Positions 34,390 through 46,262 of a stretch of DNA of 64,000 bases are shown here, in pieces (positions within the stretch are counted from its first letter, which is position 1; every line of letters starts with the position of its first letter). The notes under the pieces were generated by a model, which was given only the letters and a program-made list of their open reading frames with translations, was not told the origin of the DNA and made no database searches. The stretch is from the NCBI GenBank assembly GCA_014529385.2, contig CM043958.1:141646234-141710233 (forward strand). The letters run 5' to 3'. Position numbers and translations under genes: made by a program. The stretch is from Adiantum capillus-veneris (Eukaryota > Streptophyta > Polypodiopsida > Polypodiales > Pteridaceae).

Positions 34390-35535
34390 GTTGATTCAGT
34401 TTATGCTCAAATTCTGGTACATTGTTATGGCTACTTTGTTGTGAGATTTATGACAAAATAATTAAATATAGTCAAGACTCTAACAAAATTTGCTTAGACA
34501 TCTTGTTTGTGATTTATTAGTATTTATGGCTTCTTTGTCATTATAGAGTATCGTCTTTAACATTGGAAAGTCTGATGAATGTAACTTCTCACATTGAAAA
34601 GAAGCAAATTTGGGATGTGTTAGTGCAAAGAAGTAGATTAAGCGAATTAAGCTAAAGGGTGTAAAGCATGAGAATATGGATGCAGAGGAATGAGAAGAGC
34701 TTGGTGAGCTAGCAAAGCTATGATGAGCATTTTTTTGTCAAAATCTATTTACTTCAATTATGTTGAGGAAGTAGAAGATGGTACATTTGCTTTATGGATT
34801 GATTTTTGCAATTTGTATGATAAGCAAAGTGTTGCTTCTCAAGTTTATTGACTAGTGAAGCTTGTAGATTGTTGTATGAAAGAAGGGACATTAGTGTCTA
34901 GTCATATGAACGAGTTTGATTCTATCTCGAGTCAGTTGTTGGCATCATAAAGGTTCCATTGGTGATCCATTGAACACTATGTTCTTGCTTAATACTTTGC
35001 CAGAGAGATGGGATACTTTCAAGAATGCAATGGGTGATATTGTTACAATTGACGAGTCAAAGAGACTAACCATCGCTAGTTCTTTGCTTACAGAGGAAAT
35101 GAATTGTAAGAGTGGTCATACTTCTAAAAGTGGTAATGCTTTTTCATTGAGAGCGAGATCCTACGCAAGGAGAAATCTGTTGAAAGAAGTAAATGAAGAA
35201 GCAAGTCTTGTACTTGCAAGGATATGGAATATTACCACTATTGGAAGAAAGGCCATGTTAAGAAAGATTGTTAAAAATAGAAATATGGATAGAAAGGAAA
35301 GGATAAAAGCAAGATAATAATAAATTCAAGGAGAACAAGAGTAATAAGATAGACGAAGTCAATACTATGAGCATTGAGTCTTTGAATGGTGATGCCCTGC
35401 CGCTTGCCTCTAGTTTTGATAATGATTTCTTGTTCAACAATACCTCATTGTGGCATCACCAAAGGACGAATAAGTGAAAAGGGAATAAAAGTACTCTTTC
35501 ACTTTGGTTATATTCCTGACTTGGAACTTTAATTA
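34390..35535 (+). pseudogene. Family B copia gag, copy 1 (continues from 24228)
   Basis: After the target duplication the family B leader resumes and runs into gag. The UBN2-type core is clear at 34916-35317, with LLNTLPERWDTFKNAMGDIVTIDESKRL and SSLLTEEMNC, followed in another frame by a degraded zinc knuckle near 35215-35260. The N-terminal part (34540-34900) has many stops. The region ends in a degenerate protease lead-in and then joins an LTR at about 35536, so most of pol is deleted. Confidence 0.75.
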
Positions 35536-35653
35536 GTGATGTCATATGCGCATCATTGGGGCTATACAAGCCACCACCAATGTGCATTTTTATGTCTCTT
35601 CTAGTCATTATGATTCGATGTTGCTCGTTGTCTTGGGTATAGCTCTCTCTCTC

Positions 35654-35698
<45 letters not shown>

Positions 35699-35703
35699 AT
35701 TCC
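35536..35703 (+). repeat. Family B LTR (copy 1, 5'-truncated)
   Basis: Shares GATGTCATATG, AAGCCACCACC, then TTTTATGTCTCTTCTAGTCATTATG and the end ATTCCCAACA with 37185-37427 and 46009-46262. Between them lies a short CT run (35643-35654) followed by 42 consecutive C's. The LTR is followed directly by the primer site TGGTATTAGAGC at about 35709. Confidence 0.72.
35655..35696. repeat. C42 homopolymer
   Basis: Forty-two consecutive C's follow a short CT run at the place where sister LTRs carry pure (CT)n. Homopolymers this long are rare in plant DNA and hard to sequence, so length and even presence may be a sequencing artefact. Confidence 0.9.
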
Positions 35704-37184
35704 CAACATGGTATTAGAGCAGGATTTACAATTTAGTAGATCCTTATTTTAAAGCTTGACATTGTTTACATATTATTCATGCTTTAAATATTATAGAATT
35801 AGGGAAGTATATCCTATGCATCTATGTGGCCAAAATTATGGGATAATTTATCCAAATTGGACTATGGGTAGATTATTGGTTACTCAAGCAATGTTGTCAT
35901 GCCCCAATTATAATTGGGAGCCTTTCTTAAAGGCTTCGACTATTGAAAGCATGGAGATTTTTCATCTTTTGTAGTAAGCATGAGAGCTTTTGCAACCATA
36001 GCCTGAGAGTTTGAAGCTCGACTCTCTATATCGAGCCCTCAAGGGTGTTCCAATCAAGGGGGAGCACCCTTCCCTAGAGCCTTGACCTCTCCCTTCTCCT
36101 TGCCCAATTCATCCAATTGTTGCACGTTCAACTTGCACTATTAGTTGAGTGCCTTTCGGTGCCCATTACACATGGCCCTTTGCCATGAGCCTCACGTGCC
36201 CCCACCAGTGTAGTGCTCGAAAGCTTTACTGCTTCCATATTGCCCTCCTTAGCCTTTTGTCATGGTTGTGATGAGTTTTTTTAAAGCCAAGCATCACGGT
36301 TGGGTTATCACTACAAGGAGGATTAGGTTGCTATAGCTTCCCTAACATAGCCTTGCCATAGGATATGTATCAATGGGACTAAGTGCTTGACAATCGAGTT
36401 GATTTGACATAGTTGATTCAGTTTGTGCTCAAGGTTAGGTACATTGGTATGGATATTGTTCTTTGAGATTTATGCCAAATTAATTAAATACTGTCAAAAC
36501 TCTACCAAGACTTGCCTAGACATCTTGTTTGTGATGTATTAGTTCTTATGGTTTCTTCGTCATTAGAGAGTACCATCTTTAAGATTGAAAGTCCGATGGA
36601 AGTAACTTCTCGTAATGGAAAGAAGCAAATTTGGGATGTGTTAATGCAAAGAAGAAGATTAAGCCAATTAAGCTAAAGGGTGTAAAGCATGAGAATATGG
36701 ATGTAGAGGAATGAGAAAATCTTAATGAGCTAGCAAAGTCTATGATTATAATTTTTATATCAAAATCTATTTACTTCAATTATGTTGAAGAAGTAGAAGA
36801 TGGTGCATTTGCTTTGTGGACCAAGTTGTAAATTTGTATGACAAGCAAAGTGTTGCTTCTCAAGTTTATGACTAGTGAAGCTTGTAGATTGTTGGATGAA
36901 AGAAGGGACATTAGTGTCTAATTATATGCGAGTTTGATTCTATCTTGAGTCATTTGTTAGCACAAAGGTTCCATGGTGATCCACTAAAACTTATGTTCTT
37001 GCTCACTATTATGCTAGAGAAATGGGATACTTTCAAGATGGCAATTGGTGATACTGTTATAGTAAACGAGTTAAAGACATTGACATTGCTAGCTCTTTGC
37101 TTACCAAGGAAATGAATTGTAAAAGTGGTCATTCTTCTAAAGGTGGTAATGTTTTTTTAGTAAGAGGGAGATCCTACACAAGGA
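35704..37184 (+). pseudogene. Family B copia, copy 2: primer site, leader and gag
   Basis: Primer site at 35709, then a ~700-base leader (35720-36410) matching 23480-24228. Gag from about 36540 matches copy 1: KKQIWDVL-like start, YDKQSVASQV near 36840, LTIMLEKWDTFKMAIGDTVIVNE near 37000-37070. Stops occur throughout. It breaks off within gag at about 37180 and joins the next LTR, as copy 1 does in nearly the same region. Confidence 0.72.
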
Positions 37185-37427
<243 letters not shown>

Positions 37428-38060
37428 ATTAGAGTAGGATTTACAATGTAGATCCTTATTTTTAAATCTTGACAATATTTACATACTATTCATGCTTCTA
37501 AATCTTCTTAAATTAGGGAGTTATCATATCCATCTACATGGCCAAAATTAGGGGGCAATTTATCCAAAACAGACAATGGTTAGATTACTAGTTTCTCAAG
37601 TATCATGCCCCCACTTGAATTCATAGCCTTTTTTAAAGGCTTTGACTGTTGAAAGCATGGCGTTTTTTCATCTTCTGTAGTAAGCATGAGTGTTGCCGCA
37701 ACCATAACTTGAGAGCTTGAAGCTCGACTCTCTAAATTAATCCCTCAAGGGTGTTCCAATCAAGGGGGACACCATTCCCTAGAGCCTTGAGCTTTCCGTT
37801 CTCCTTGTGCAGGACATTCGGCTGATGCATGTTCAACTTGCACTTCTAGCTAGCTATCTTTCAACACCTATTACACATGGCCCTTTGCCCCCGGCCTCAT
37901 GTGCCCCCATCCGGGTAGAGATGCAAAGCTTTAATGCTTCCATATTGTGCTTCAGGTGCATATACACATAACCATAATTTGCTTCTGTAATGTGTGTTTC
38001 TCTCTTTGGTTGTGTTATAGAGACCTTAAAAGTTCAATTTATCACCCAGTAAATAGTTTT
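37428..38060 (+). repeat. Family B leader, copy 3
   Basis: Third copy of the leader (TTAGGGAGTTATCATATCC, then CTCAAGGGTGTTCCAATCAA and CTCATGTGCCCCCATCCGGG), ending near 37950-38060. A different copia gag follows, so copy 3 is truncated. Confidence 0.68.
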
Positions 38061-38570
38061 TTCAAGTCTTAAGAGGACATTGTCACGAGTGCTTGCTCAA
38101 CATGGCCACCATTGGCTTTCCAAGTATGGCATTAACATCAAAAAAAATTCCAACATTGGATTCTCCTTATAAAAGAAAAAGATCCAGCAACTGATGATGC
38201 GAGAAGGATTAGGACGATGGTTGAAATCAAAGAGCCAAACAAGTTTGAGGCGAAGCCAATCAACATTCTCAATGGATTGAGAAGAATGAGTCCGCTTTGG
38301 CACTCATTGATTTGTGTTTACGCAACAATTATCTTCTTCTCCTATATCTTAGCAAGATGGCAAAACAAGTATGGAAAATTCTTGAAACCACCTTTGGAGG
38401 TACCATCAACAAATCCAAGTCGTTTCATAAGACGTAAGTATACAGCTTGCAGTATCAATTAGACACTCCCAAAAAGCATTTTGAGGTTTTAAGCCTACTA
38501 TTTCAATAGCTAGCTACACTTAACGTAACACTTGATGATGATGATAAGAAAGTTTTATTTTGGAACAGAC
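38060..38570 (+). pseudogene. Copia gag (second family), left part
   Basis: In shifting frames it reads ALIHLCLRNNYLL, then QVWKILETTFGG, FEVLSLLFQ and LATLNVTLDDDDKKVLFW, the UBN2 gag core. It is interrupted at 38570 by the complete copia insertion and continues at 43662 with LPKKKFMEVVIALRTGREM. Confidence 0.75.
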
Positions 38571-38798
38571 TGTTGGAATTAGGGTTGCAGGAAAACACAC
38601 ACAGCTTGGAGAAGACAAAGGAAGCTCAAGGCACACAGCAGAGAGTATATTACTTAGTGTGCAATGGAAAGATAGATAGCCCTAGAATGATGGGCGTATA
38701 TACAATGCACGGGGGGAAAAACCTCCTAAAGAGGAAAAAAATGCCCCGGCGGTCCTAAGTGTGTTCACACACATCACTACCACACGTATATGATAACA
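38571..38798 (-). repeat. 3' LTR of the complete copia
   Basis: Partner of 43439-43661. Shared landmarks are GGAAAACACACACAGCTTGG, AGATAGATAGCCCTAGAATG and GTGTTCACACACATCA. Confidence 0.93.
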
Positions 38799-38874
38799 AA
38801 TCCCCCTTGGAGTGATGCGCTAAACGAGAGCTGGCACATAGAGTAAAGGGAAGTGCCATGCTCTGAGGACATGA

Positions 38875-39647
38875 TCAGTCCACAAAAGGGAGTAAGCCCA
38901 AAGCTTTACGGAAAGCTTCGAACTTCTCACGAGACAATGTGTTTGTGAAAAGATTTGCAAGGTTGTCCTGTGTTGGCACATAAGCCAAGTTGATCTCTCC
39001 TACTGAGAGCCTCTCCCTGACATAGTGGTAATGCACCTCAATGTGCTTTGTGCGAGCATGAAAAATTGGGTTCCTCGCAACTGCCAATGCGCTCTAATTG
39101 TCAGTGTAGATAGTGTTGGTAGTGTCCTGTCCAACACCCAAATCAACTATAAGGCATTTGAGCCATACACACTCAACCGTTGCTGTGAAGACTGCCCTGT
39201 ACTCAGCCTCATAACTGGAAGTGTCCACAATAAGTTTCTTCTTGCTCAACCATGATATGCATGAGCTGCCAAGCATGAAACACTTGTGGACACTCGTGTA
39301 TCAAAACAACCAGCCCAATCTCAGTCCGAAAAAGCATGTAAGTCTGGCGGTAATGATCCCTCCTTGGGATAAAACGAGCCAAGATGTAAAGTGCCACTAA
39401 AGTAGCAGAAAATCCTCTTGACAGCTTGACAATGCTTAGACCCTAGGCTATGCATAAATGTGCTGACCTGTGAGATTACAAACTGAATATCCGGCCTTGT
39501 GTTGCATACATAAATGAGGCATCCAACAGCAGTTTGGTAAAGAGTGACATCTACAGGATTACCAGCATCACGAAGACTCAATTTTATACCTGTTTCCATG
39601 GGAGTGGCAATAGGTTTGCAATCCTCAAGTCCAAACTTACATATCAA
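38875..39647 (-). pseudogene. Copia RNase H and RT C-terminus
   Basis: 39647-39321 reads ICKFGLEDCKPIATPMETGIKL, then YQTAVGCLIYVCNTRPDIQFV. After frame breaks, 39276-39094 has WLSKKKLIVDTSSYEAEYRAVF and 39087-38875 has ARTKHIEVHYHYVRERL, then EINLAYVPTQDNLANLFT. This is the standard copia RNase H ending, 80 bases before the LTR. Confidence 0.88.
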
Positions 39648-39649
39648 TG

Positions 39650-40600
39650 TCTCTATGTAACTTTTCTAACACAAGGAAATACCACCATCACACTGCTTAA
39701 ACTGTATATCCAAGTAATGATGCAACAACCCCAAATCTTACATCTTGAAAGTAGCATTCAAATCAGCCTTAATTTCAGCAATATGTCTCTCATTTGGTCC
39801 AAATCCTTTACATAAATAACCACAATGAGAAGTACATCATTCTCACACTTTACATGTACAATGTGCTTTTTGTTGGATTGTTATGACAGCCTTGTTTGAC
39901 CAAATAAGCATCAGCCTTCTCATACCAAGCACAAGGGGATTGCTTCAACCCATACAAAGCTTTGTTACATTTGCACACCTTATCCTCTTGTCCTTTTTTG
40001 ACAAAACCACGAGGCTGCGTCACATAAACTTCCTCAAATATTAAGAAAGCAGTAACAATGTCTGATTGATGTACATTCCAACCAAAATGAGCTGCCAATG
40101 CACATAGAAAACACACAGTTAGTCATACGACAAGTGGGAGCAAAAGTCTCTTCATAATCTATGCCTTTTTGCTGTGCATAACCCTTTGCAACAAGTTGAA
40201 CCTTATAGCAATCAATCTCACCATCTAGCTTGCGTTTCAACTTGTAAACCCACTTTGTATCAATGGCCTTTTTGCCAAGAGGCAAATCACATAAATTCCA
40301 TGTGTCATATTCTATAAGTGCATCATATTTTGATTGCATGGCAGCCATCCAATTCCCGAAATTCTGTGTTTCATCAAAAGATAGAGGTTCCTCAACATCG
40401 TGTAAGCTAGACACACCCAAAGCATAACAATATGATGCATAAGATGCATGGTGAGAGCGTGAACGAGTGCGACTAGACAAAGGTGCATCCAATTTACTGC
40501 CACGCAAAGTATGCACCAGCCATTTAGGCATACCTCTAGTCTGCTCATTTTCAGCCCTTTTCTCATCAAGTACATCATGTACATCTGCATCAGTAATAGG
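39650..40600 (-). pseudogene. Copia reverse transcriptase, YVDD changed to YVKD
   Basis: Starts with NWMAAMQSKYDALIEYDTWNL and AIDTKWVYKLKRKLDGEI, then YKVQLVAKGYAQQKGIDYEETFAP. After a frame break it continues with WNVHQSDIVTAFLIFEEVYV and KCNKALYGLKQSPCAWYEK. The catalytic box reads YVKDL at about 39800-39814 (Lys codon 39806-39808) instead of YVDDL/M. One metal-binding aspartate is lost, which should abolish polymerisation regardless of the frame breaks. Confidence 0.88.
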
Positions 40601-40728
40601 CTGATCTACAACATTTTCAAAAACCCCCATAGGCTGCACATTTGCCTCATTGAAATTTACATTTGAACTTCCACCACTGAAAAGAGGCAACATTGTCATA
40701 AAGGTCCTGTGAGCTGACATTACTGTCT

Positions 40729-41817
40729 CTAGTACATGACAGCAAGGGCTGACCAGAATCTTCCACAAACACTACATCTCGTGAAACCTGAATACGCTTT
40801 GTTTGCGGATGATATACCTTTGCTTTCAGCACTATAACCAACAAAAATACATTTGACAGCCTTGTCATTCAATTTTTTGCGTTGTGTTTGTGGCACCAAA
40901 GCATATGCCAAACAACCAAAAACACGCATGTGCTCAATAGAAGGCTTTCTATCATGCCATGCTTCATATGGAGTAATAGACTGAACAGCTTTTGTAGGAC
41001 ACCTGCTAAGTACATAAGTGGAACGCATGATGGCCTCAAGCCAAAACAAATGCGGCAAAGCTTGACTTTTGACCATACATCGTGCCATTTTCGTAAGTGA
41101 CCCGTTTTTCTTCTCAGCAACACCATTTTGCTGAGGCATATAAAGCATTGTACATTGGTGTTTTATCCCACGACTAGCCGGAAATACATTAAATTCATGA
41201 GACATATACTCCCCCCCCTGATCAGAGCGAAGGGTGTCCATAGTACATTTTGAGACATTTTCAACCATAGCCAGAAATTGTTTGAAGCACATAAAAAATT
41301 CGTACTTCGCTTTAAGCGGAAATACCCATGCATGCTTGGTATAATCATCAATGAAAGTCATGAAGTAAAGGTAATTGCCCAAGGACGGAGTCTGCATGGA
41401 CCCACAAACATCATTATGCACAAGCTGCAACCTGCATGTAGCCCTAACTGCACCATCCTTTGGAAATTTAGAACATTCAAGCTTACCCAAAATACAACCT
41501 TCACAAACATGTTTGACAGGTGCTTCAAGAGGTGGCAAAGAAGCAACCATATCAAATTTTTGCAAATGCAGCAAACTGGCAAAATTCAAATGACCAAAAT
41601 GTGCATGCCAAAGTTTTGCATCTAAAATAGCCTTTGAATCCACAACTGCATTTGCAAAATTTTGCCCACACTTGTCATACAAAGTGAGATTATACAGCCG
41701 ACGGCATAAAATGCCAGATGCAACAATTTCATCACCAAAACTGAGATCATGTACAATACATCTGTCATCTACAAATTTGACTACAAGGCCAAGTCTAGCA
41801 AGTGCAGATACATACAA
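40729..41817 (-). pseudogene. Copia integrase (long open stretch)
   Basis: 362 codons open. It contains the HHCC finger (WHAHFGHLNFASL...CEGCILGK) and the catalytic core HNDVCGSMQTPS, MTFIDDYTKHAWVFP, LRSDQGGEYMS and MPQQNGVAEKKN, so D, D and E are present. It ends with RVFGCLAYALVPQTQRKKL, then VGYSAESKG. The frame is lost at about 40800, where the link to RT begins. It is the best preserved part of the element. Confidence 0.9.
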
Positions 41818-41851
41818 AAGATTCTTCTTGATCTCAGGTACATAAAGTGCA

Positions 41852-42355
41852 TCAACAAGTGTAAAAGAACTGCCATTGCAGCAGTAAGCACAATCTTTTC
41901 AACTCCTTGAACCGGATAAGAGGCATTGTTGGCACAAGTGACTGAATTCCCATGAGGGACAAACTCAACAAATCACGATGTGAGGTAATGTGCTTTGTAG
42001 CACCACTGTCAAAATACCACACATGTGAAGCTGTAGCAACTGACATGCATGCATCATGGACAACAAGATTATAGGTACACTCTACACTAAAATCCCATTC
42101 TGCATCAACATCAGGATCACAGTCTCCTTCCATAGAAGACTCAACAATCGTTGCATTTGTAGTGGAACCAACATGTGCAGTGGAACCACCCTCTTTCTTC
42201 TTTGCCTCTTTGGCCTTCAACTTAGGACACTGCTTGATCAAGTGATCATTAGCTTTACAATAATGGCAACACATCTTCTTTGTGCCCTTATCACCAGAAT
42301 TTCCAAACGAATTGCTGCCAACAAAAGCATTAGAAATAGGTGATTTTCCACTCAT
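41852..42355 (-). pseudogene. Copia zinc knuckle and protease
   Basis: CHYCKANDHLIKQC is a CCHC knuckle. About 80 residues later WYFDSGATKHITSH is the copia protease active site (D-S-G-A). The ATG-like start at 42355 is probably internal to gag-pol. A frame break near 41950 cuts the protease from the integrase. Confidence 0.88.
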
Positions 42356-43077
42356 ACAAAAGAACCATGATAAGTGGCTGCATTAGTGTTACCGCCTTTT
42401 CTTTTAGCAGCAATAAAGGTATGTTCAACTACATGTTGTCTAGTCCTTTTTTTTTTGGAAAGTGACTCTTGCAACAGCAATGTGCACAACTCATCAAACT
42501 TGACAACTTCAGGATTTCCTTGGGTCATGAGTCTCCAAGTACTAGCAAAAGTCTCGTAAGAGTCTAGCAAGGCATCAAGAACAGTCTGTAGAAACAAGTT
42601 GCTCATTGATATCCTTGACACCAACAAGGAAAGCATCTGCCTCATGCATAATCTTCGATTCCAGCTCTTTATGTAGCAATGCAATTTCAGCCTCATTGTG
42701 CGACTTGCATAAAGACCAACCAGAATATCCCAAGCTTGTTTTGTAGATTTTGTTGAATGAATGTGGGGAGTAATAGTGCGCTTCATAGACAACACAATCA
42801 ATGCTTGAGCCTAGTATCCTTTACATCCCAACGAGCTTGTTCTGTCGTAGGCAAAATGACTCTAATAGCAACAATCCTTGCAGCGAGACCTGCAACATTC
42901 TCAACATTGCCTACATCCTCAGAACCAGGACGTACATCAATGCCTTGCACAATATTCCAGACACCCTTTGACATAAGAAACATGTTGCATCATGTAAGCC
43001 CACATAGGGTAATTGTCCCCATCCAATCTGTCCTCAGCAACAAACATCTTCAACACATCTGTGTTGTTGTTTGCCAT
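42352..43077 (-). pseudogene. Copia gag
   Basis: The likely gag ATG is at 43077 (MANNNTDVLKMFVAEDRLDG, then DNYPMWAYMMQHV). A frame shift near 42980 leads into SKGVWNIVQGIDVRPGSE, another near 42800 into HIHSTKSTKQAWDILVGLYA, then NLFLQTVLDALLDSYETFAS. This is the UBN2-type gag of copia elements; it would build the particle shell. Confidence 0.82.
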
Positions 43078-43438
43078 GACGAATGCATGTACCTGATGTG
43101 AAAACTACTCAAAAAGAGGAGAAACGAAGTGGGAACAACACGTGCTATATAGCACAAATGGTAGAAGACTATTAGGGACCTCTTATGCAAAAAACGGCAC
43201 TGACAAAATTTCTCCACAAAATGACAAAATAGCCTGTGTAGTACTGCATGTAGTGGAAATGAAGGCCGAAATGAGCCCGAATCAAAAATCTAAGCAGACT
43301 AGGCTCTTTGAGCTCTGCCAAAAAAATTCGATATGCGAACGCTCGCCAAAGCTCACAGAAATCATAGAAAGTGAGCAGATGTGTGTTGGAGGTATTGGCG
43401 ACTAAGCCCCGGAGGACGCAACCTGCTTTGATACCAAT

Positions 43439-43661
43439 TGTTGGAATTAGGGTTGAAGGAAAACACACACAGCTTGGAAAAGACGAAAGAAGCTCACACA
43501 ACATAGAGTATATTACTTAGTGTGCAATGAAAAGATAGATAGCCCTAGAATGATGGGCGTATATACAATGCACGGTGGGAAAAACCTTCTAAAGAGGGAA
43601 AAAATGGCCCGACAGGCCTAAGTGTGTTCACACACATCATTATCACACGTATATGATAACA
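43439..43661 (-). repeat. 5' LTR of the complete copia
   Basis: TG...CA ends. A TATATA-like site lies on the minus strand near 43559-43565 within TTGTATATACG. The primer site follows at once on the inner side, and the target duplication CAGAC at 43662-43666 on the outer side. Confidence 0.93.
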
Positions 43662-43985
43662 CAGACTTACCAAAAAAGAAAAGTTCATGGAGGTTGTCAT
43701 AGCATTGAGGACTGGTAGAGAGATGACCTACAAAGATATGACTGCCTTTCTCTTGGATGAAGAAAAAAAGAAAAGCAACCAATTTTCACTCTTCTACAAA
43801 GGCCTTTGTCACCAAAGGCAAAAGTAAAGAGATGGGCCTTTTGCAAAAGAGTAGGCCCAACAAATTTTCAGAAGCAGGTGAATTAACTAGAATCTGGAAA
43901 GATGCTTCTGAAAGTTCAAAGGTAAAACCAGAGGAGCCGACACGTGGTTGTAGCCAGAGGTTTGAGGAAAAAAAGGGGAGATGAG
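43662..43985 (+). pseudogene. Copia gag (second family), right part
   Basis: Continuation of the gag broken at 38570: EVVIALRTGREMTYKDMTAFLLDEE, then a Lys/Ser-rich tail KKRKATNFHSSTKAFVTKGKSKE. It stops at 43984, just before a GA microsatellite. No knuckle is visible. Confidence 0.72.
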
Positions 43986-43986
43986 A

Positions 43987-44480
<494 letters not shown>

Positions 44481-44481
44481 G

Positions 44482-45136
<655 letters not shown>

Positions 45137-45264
45137 CTGTTTCAGGGGATCTCTTAAGATTCCGGTCAATGACAGCGTTTAGACCCAGTAGTAGTAGATA
45201 TGACTATGGTTTGCTTCAAAAGATTTGAAAAATTGCAAGGTCGACACCATGAACAACTAGTTTC

Positions 45265-45585
45265 TACAAAGCTAGAACTCTTGGACTTTCTAAAAGCTCA
45301 CTCAAGAGCTCACAAAAAATTGAAAAATTCATTAGAAAATTTAGCTTTGTGCATTGTACCGAACTACACATAACCCTCAAAGGTTTTTCCCTTCAAATTT
45401 TTCTTTGACATGTTTGTATCATGTTTGTCTTGGACTTTCTAAAAGCTCAATCAAGAGTTCACTAAAAATTGAAAAACTTCATTAGAAAATTTAGCTTTGT
45501 GCATTGTACAACACCACTCATAACCCTCATAGGTTTTTTTCCTACAGATTTTCCTTTGACCTGTTTGTATCAATTTTGTCTGGAT
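45265..45585. repeat. Two tandem copies of a ~157-bp unit
   Basis: TCTTGGACTTTCTAAAAGCTC through TTAGCTTTGTGCATTGTAC and CATAACCCTCA to GTTTGTATCA occurs at about 45270-45427 and 45428-45583 with scattered differences. No coding content. Confidence 0.85.
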
Positions 45586-45758
45586 TTAGACATTGCCCAT
45601 GTCTCTGACATGAGGCAAGACTTCCCATCATGATTTCACCCTCATATGACTTCATGGGCTACACTTCATTGAGACCACCATTTCCTCGTGCTCGTTTGTA
45701 AAGGATTTGGGAACGGGGGGGTGCTGCCTCTAAGTCATACTAGCTTAGAGTTGATGCT

Positions 45759-45828
45759 AGTATGGCTTAGAGGCATCAACTCCTGGGTTCAAAGGTTGAC
45801 CCAGGAGTTGATGCCTCTAAGCCATACT
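45759..45828. repeat. Perfect 30-bp inverted repeat with 10-nt loop
   Basis: Arms 45759-45788 and 45799-45828 are exact reverse complements (AGTATGGCTTAGAGGCATCA... and its complement). They extend a few more pairs with wobble. A third, imperfect copy of the arm lies at 45725-45757 (GCCTCTAAGTCATACTAG), so the fold can form in two registers. Confidence 0.9.
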
Positions 45829-46008
45829 GGCTTTTGTTCAGCCTGTGAGCTAAGCATGAAAAGTTGATCTAGTGTCACGTTGATGCATTTCACACTGTTG
45901 AGTCTATGATGGACACCTCAACTCCTCACCATTTGACTATTCACCAATCACATTTTGAGCTTGGTTTCACCTCATTGGTTAGCTTCAATGTTGAGCTAAA
46001 GGGGGGTT

Positions 46009-46185
46009 TGTTAGCTCTATGGGATACACCTTTAATCTAGCTCTCTCCACATGACACAATTAATTAGGTCGCACTGACCAGTCAATGATGTCATATGCAT
46101 TGGGTCTACATAAGCCACCACCTAGGTACATTTTCATGTCTCTTTTAGTCATTATCATTTTGTGTTGCTCATTGTCTTGAGTCAA

Positions 46186-46255
<70 letters not shown>

Positions 46256-46262
46256 CCCAACA
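46009..46262 (+). repeat. Family B LTR (copy 3, complete)
   Basis: Starts TGTTAGCTCTATGGG right after a polypurine tract and ends ATTCCCAACA (254 bp). Contains (CT)n at 46189-46251. It shares AAGCCACCACC and TTTTCATGTCTCTTTTAGTC with the LTRs at 35536 and 37185. The primer site that should follow is missing; integrase sequence joins directly. Confidence 0.82.

Larger units (their letters stand above)
38571..43661 (-). mobile_element. Complete Ty1/copia element with 5-bp target duplication
   Basis: 5.09 kb in reverse orientation. LTRs are 38571-38798 (228 bp, 3') and 43439-43661 (223 bp, 5'), both TGTTGGAATT...GATAACA. Target duplication CAGAC lies at 38566-38570 and 43662-43666. The primer site TGGTATCAAAGCAGG (minus, about 43421-43435) and polypurine tract AAGGGGGATT (about 38799-38810) adjoin the LTRs. 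Order is gag, zinc knuckle, protease, integrase, RT, RNase H (copia order). Frame breaks and a lost catalytic aspartate in RT make it inactive. By eye the LTRs differ at somewhat under a tenth of positions plus small indels, so the insertion is not recent. Confidence 0.93.

Noticed and set aside
45740-45830. tRNA or 5S rRNA gene, because of GGGTTCAAA and repeated stems
   Set aside because: No cloverleaf or A/B boxes at proper spacing; the fold is a simple long hairpin.
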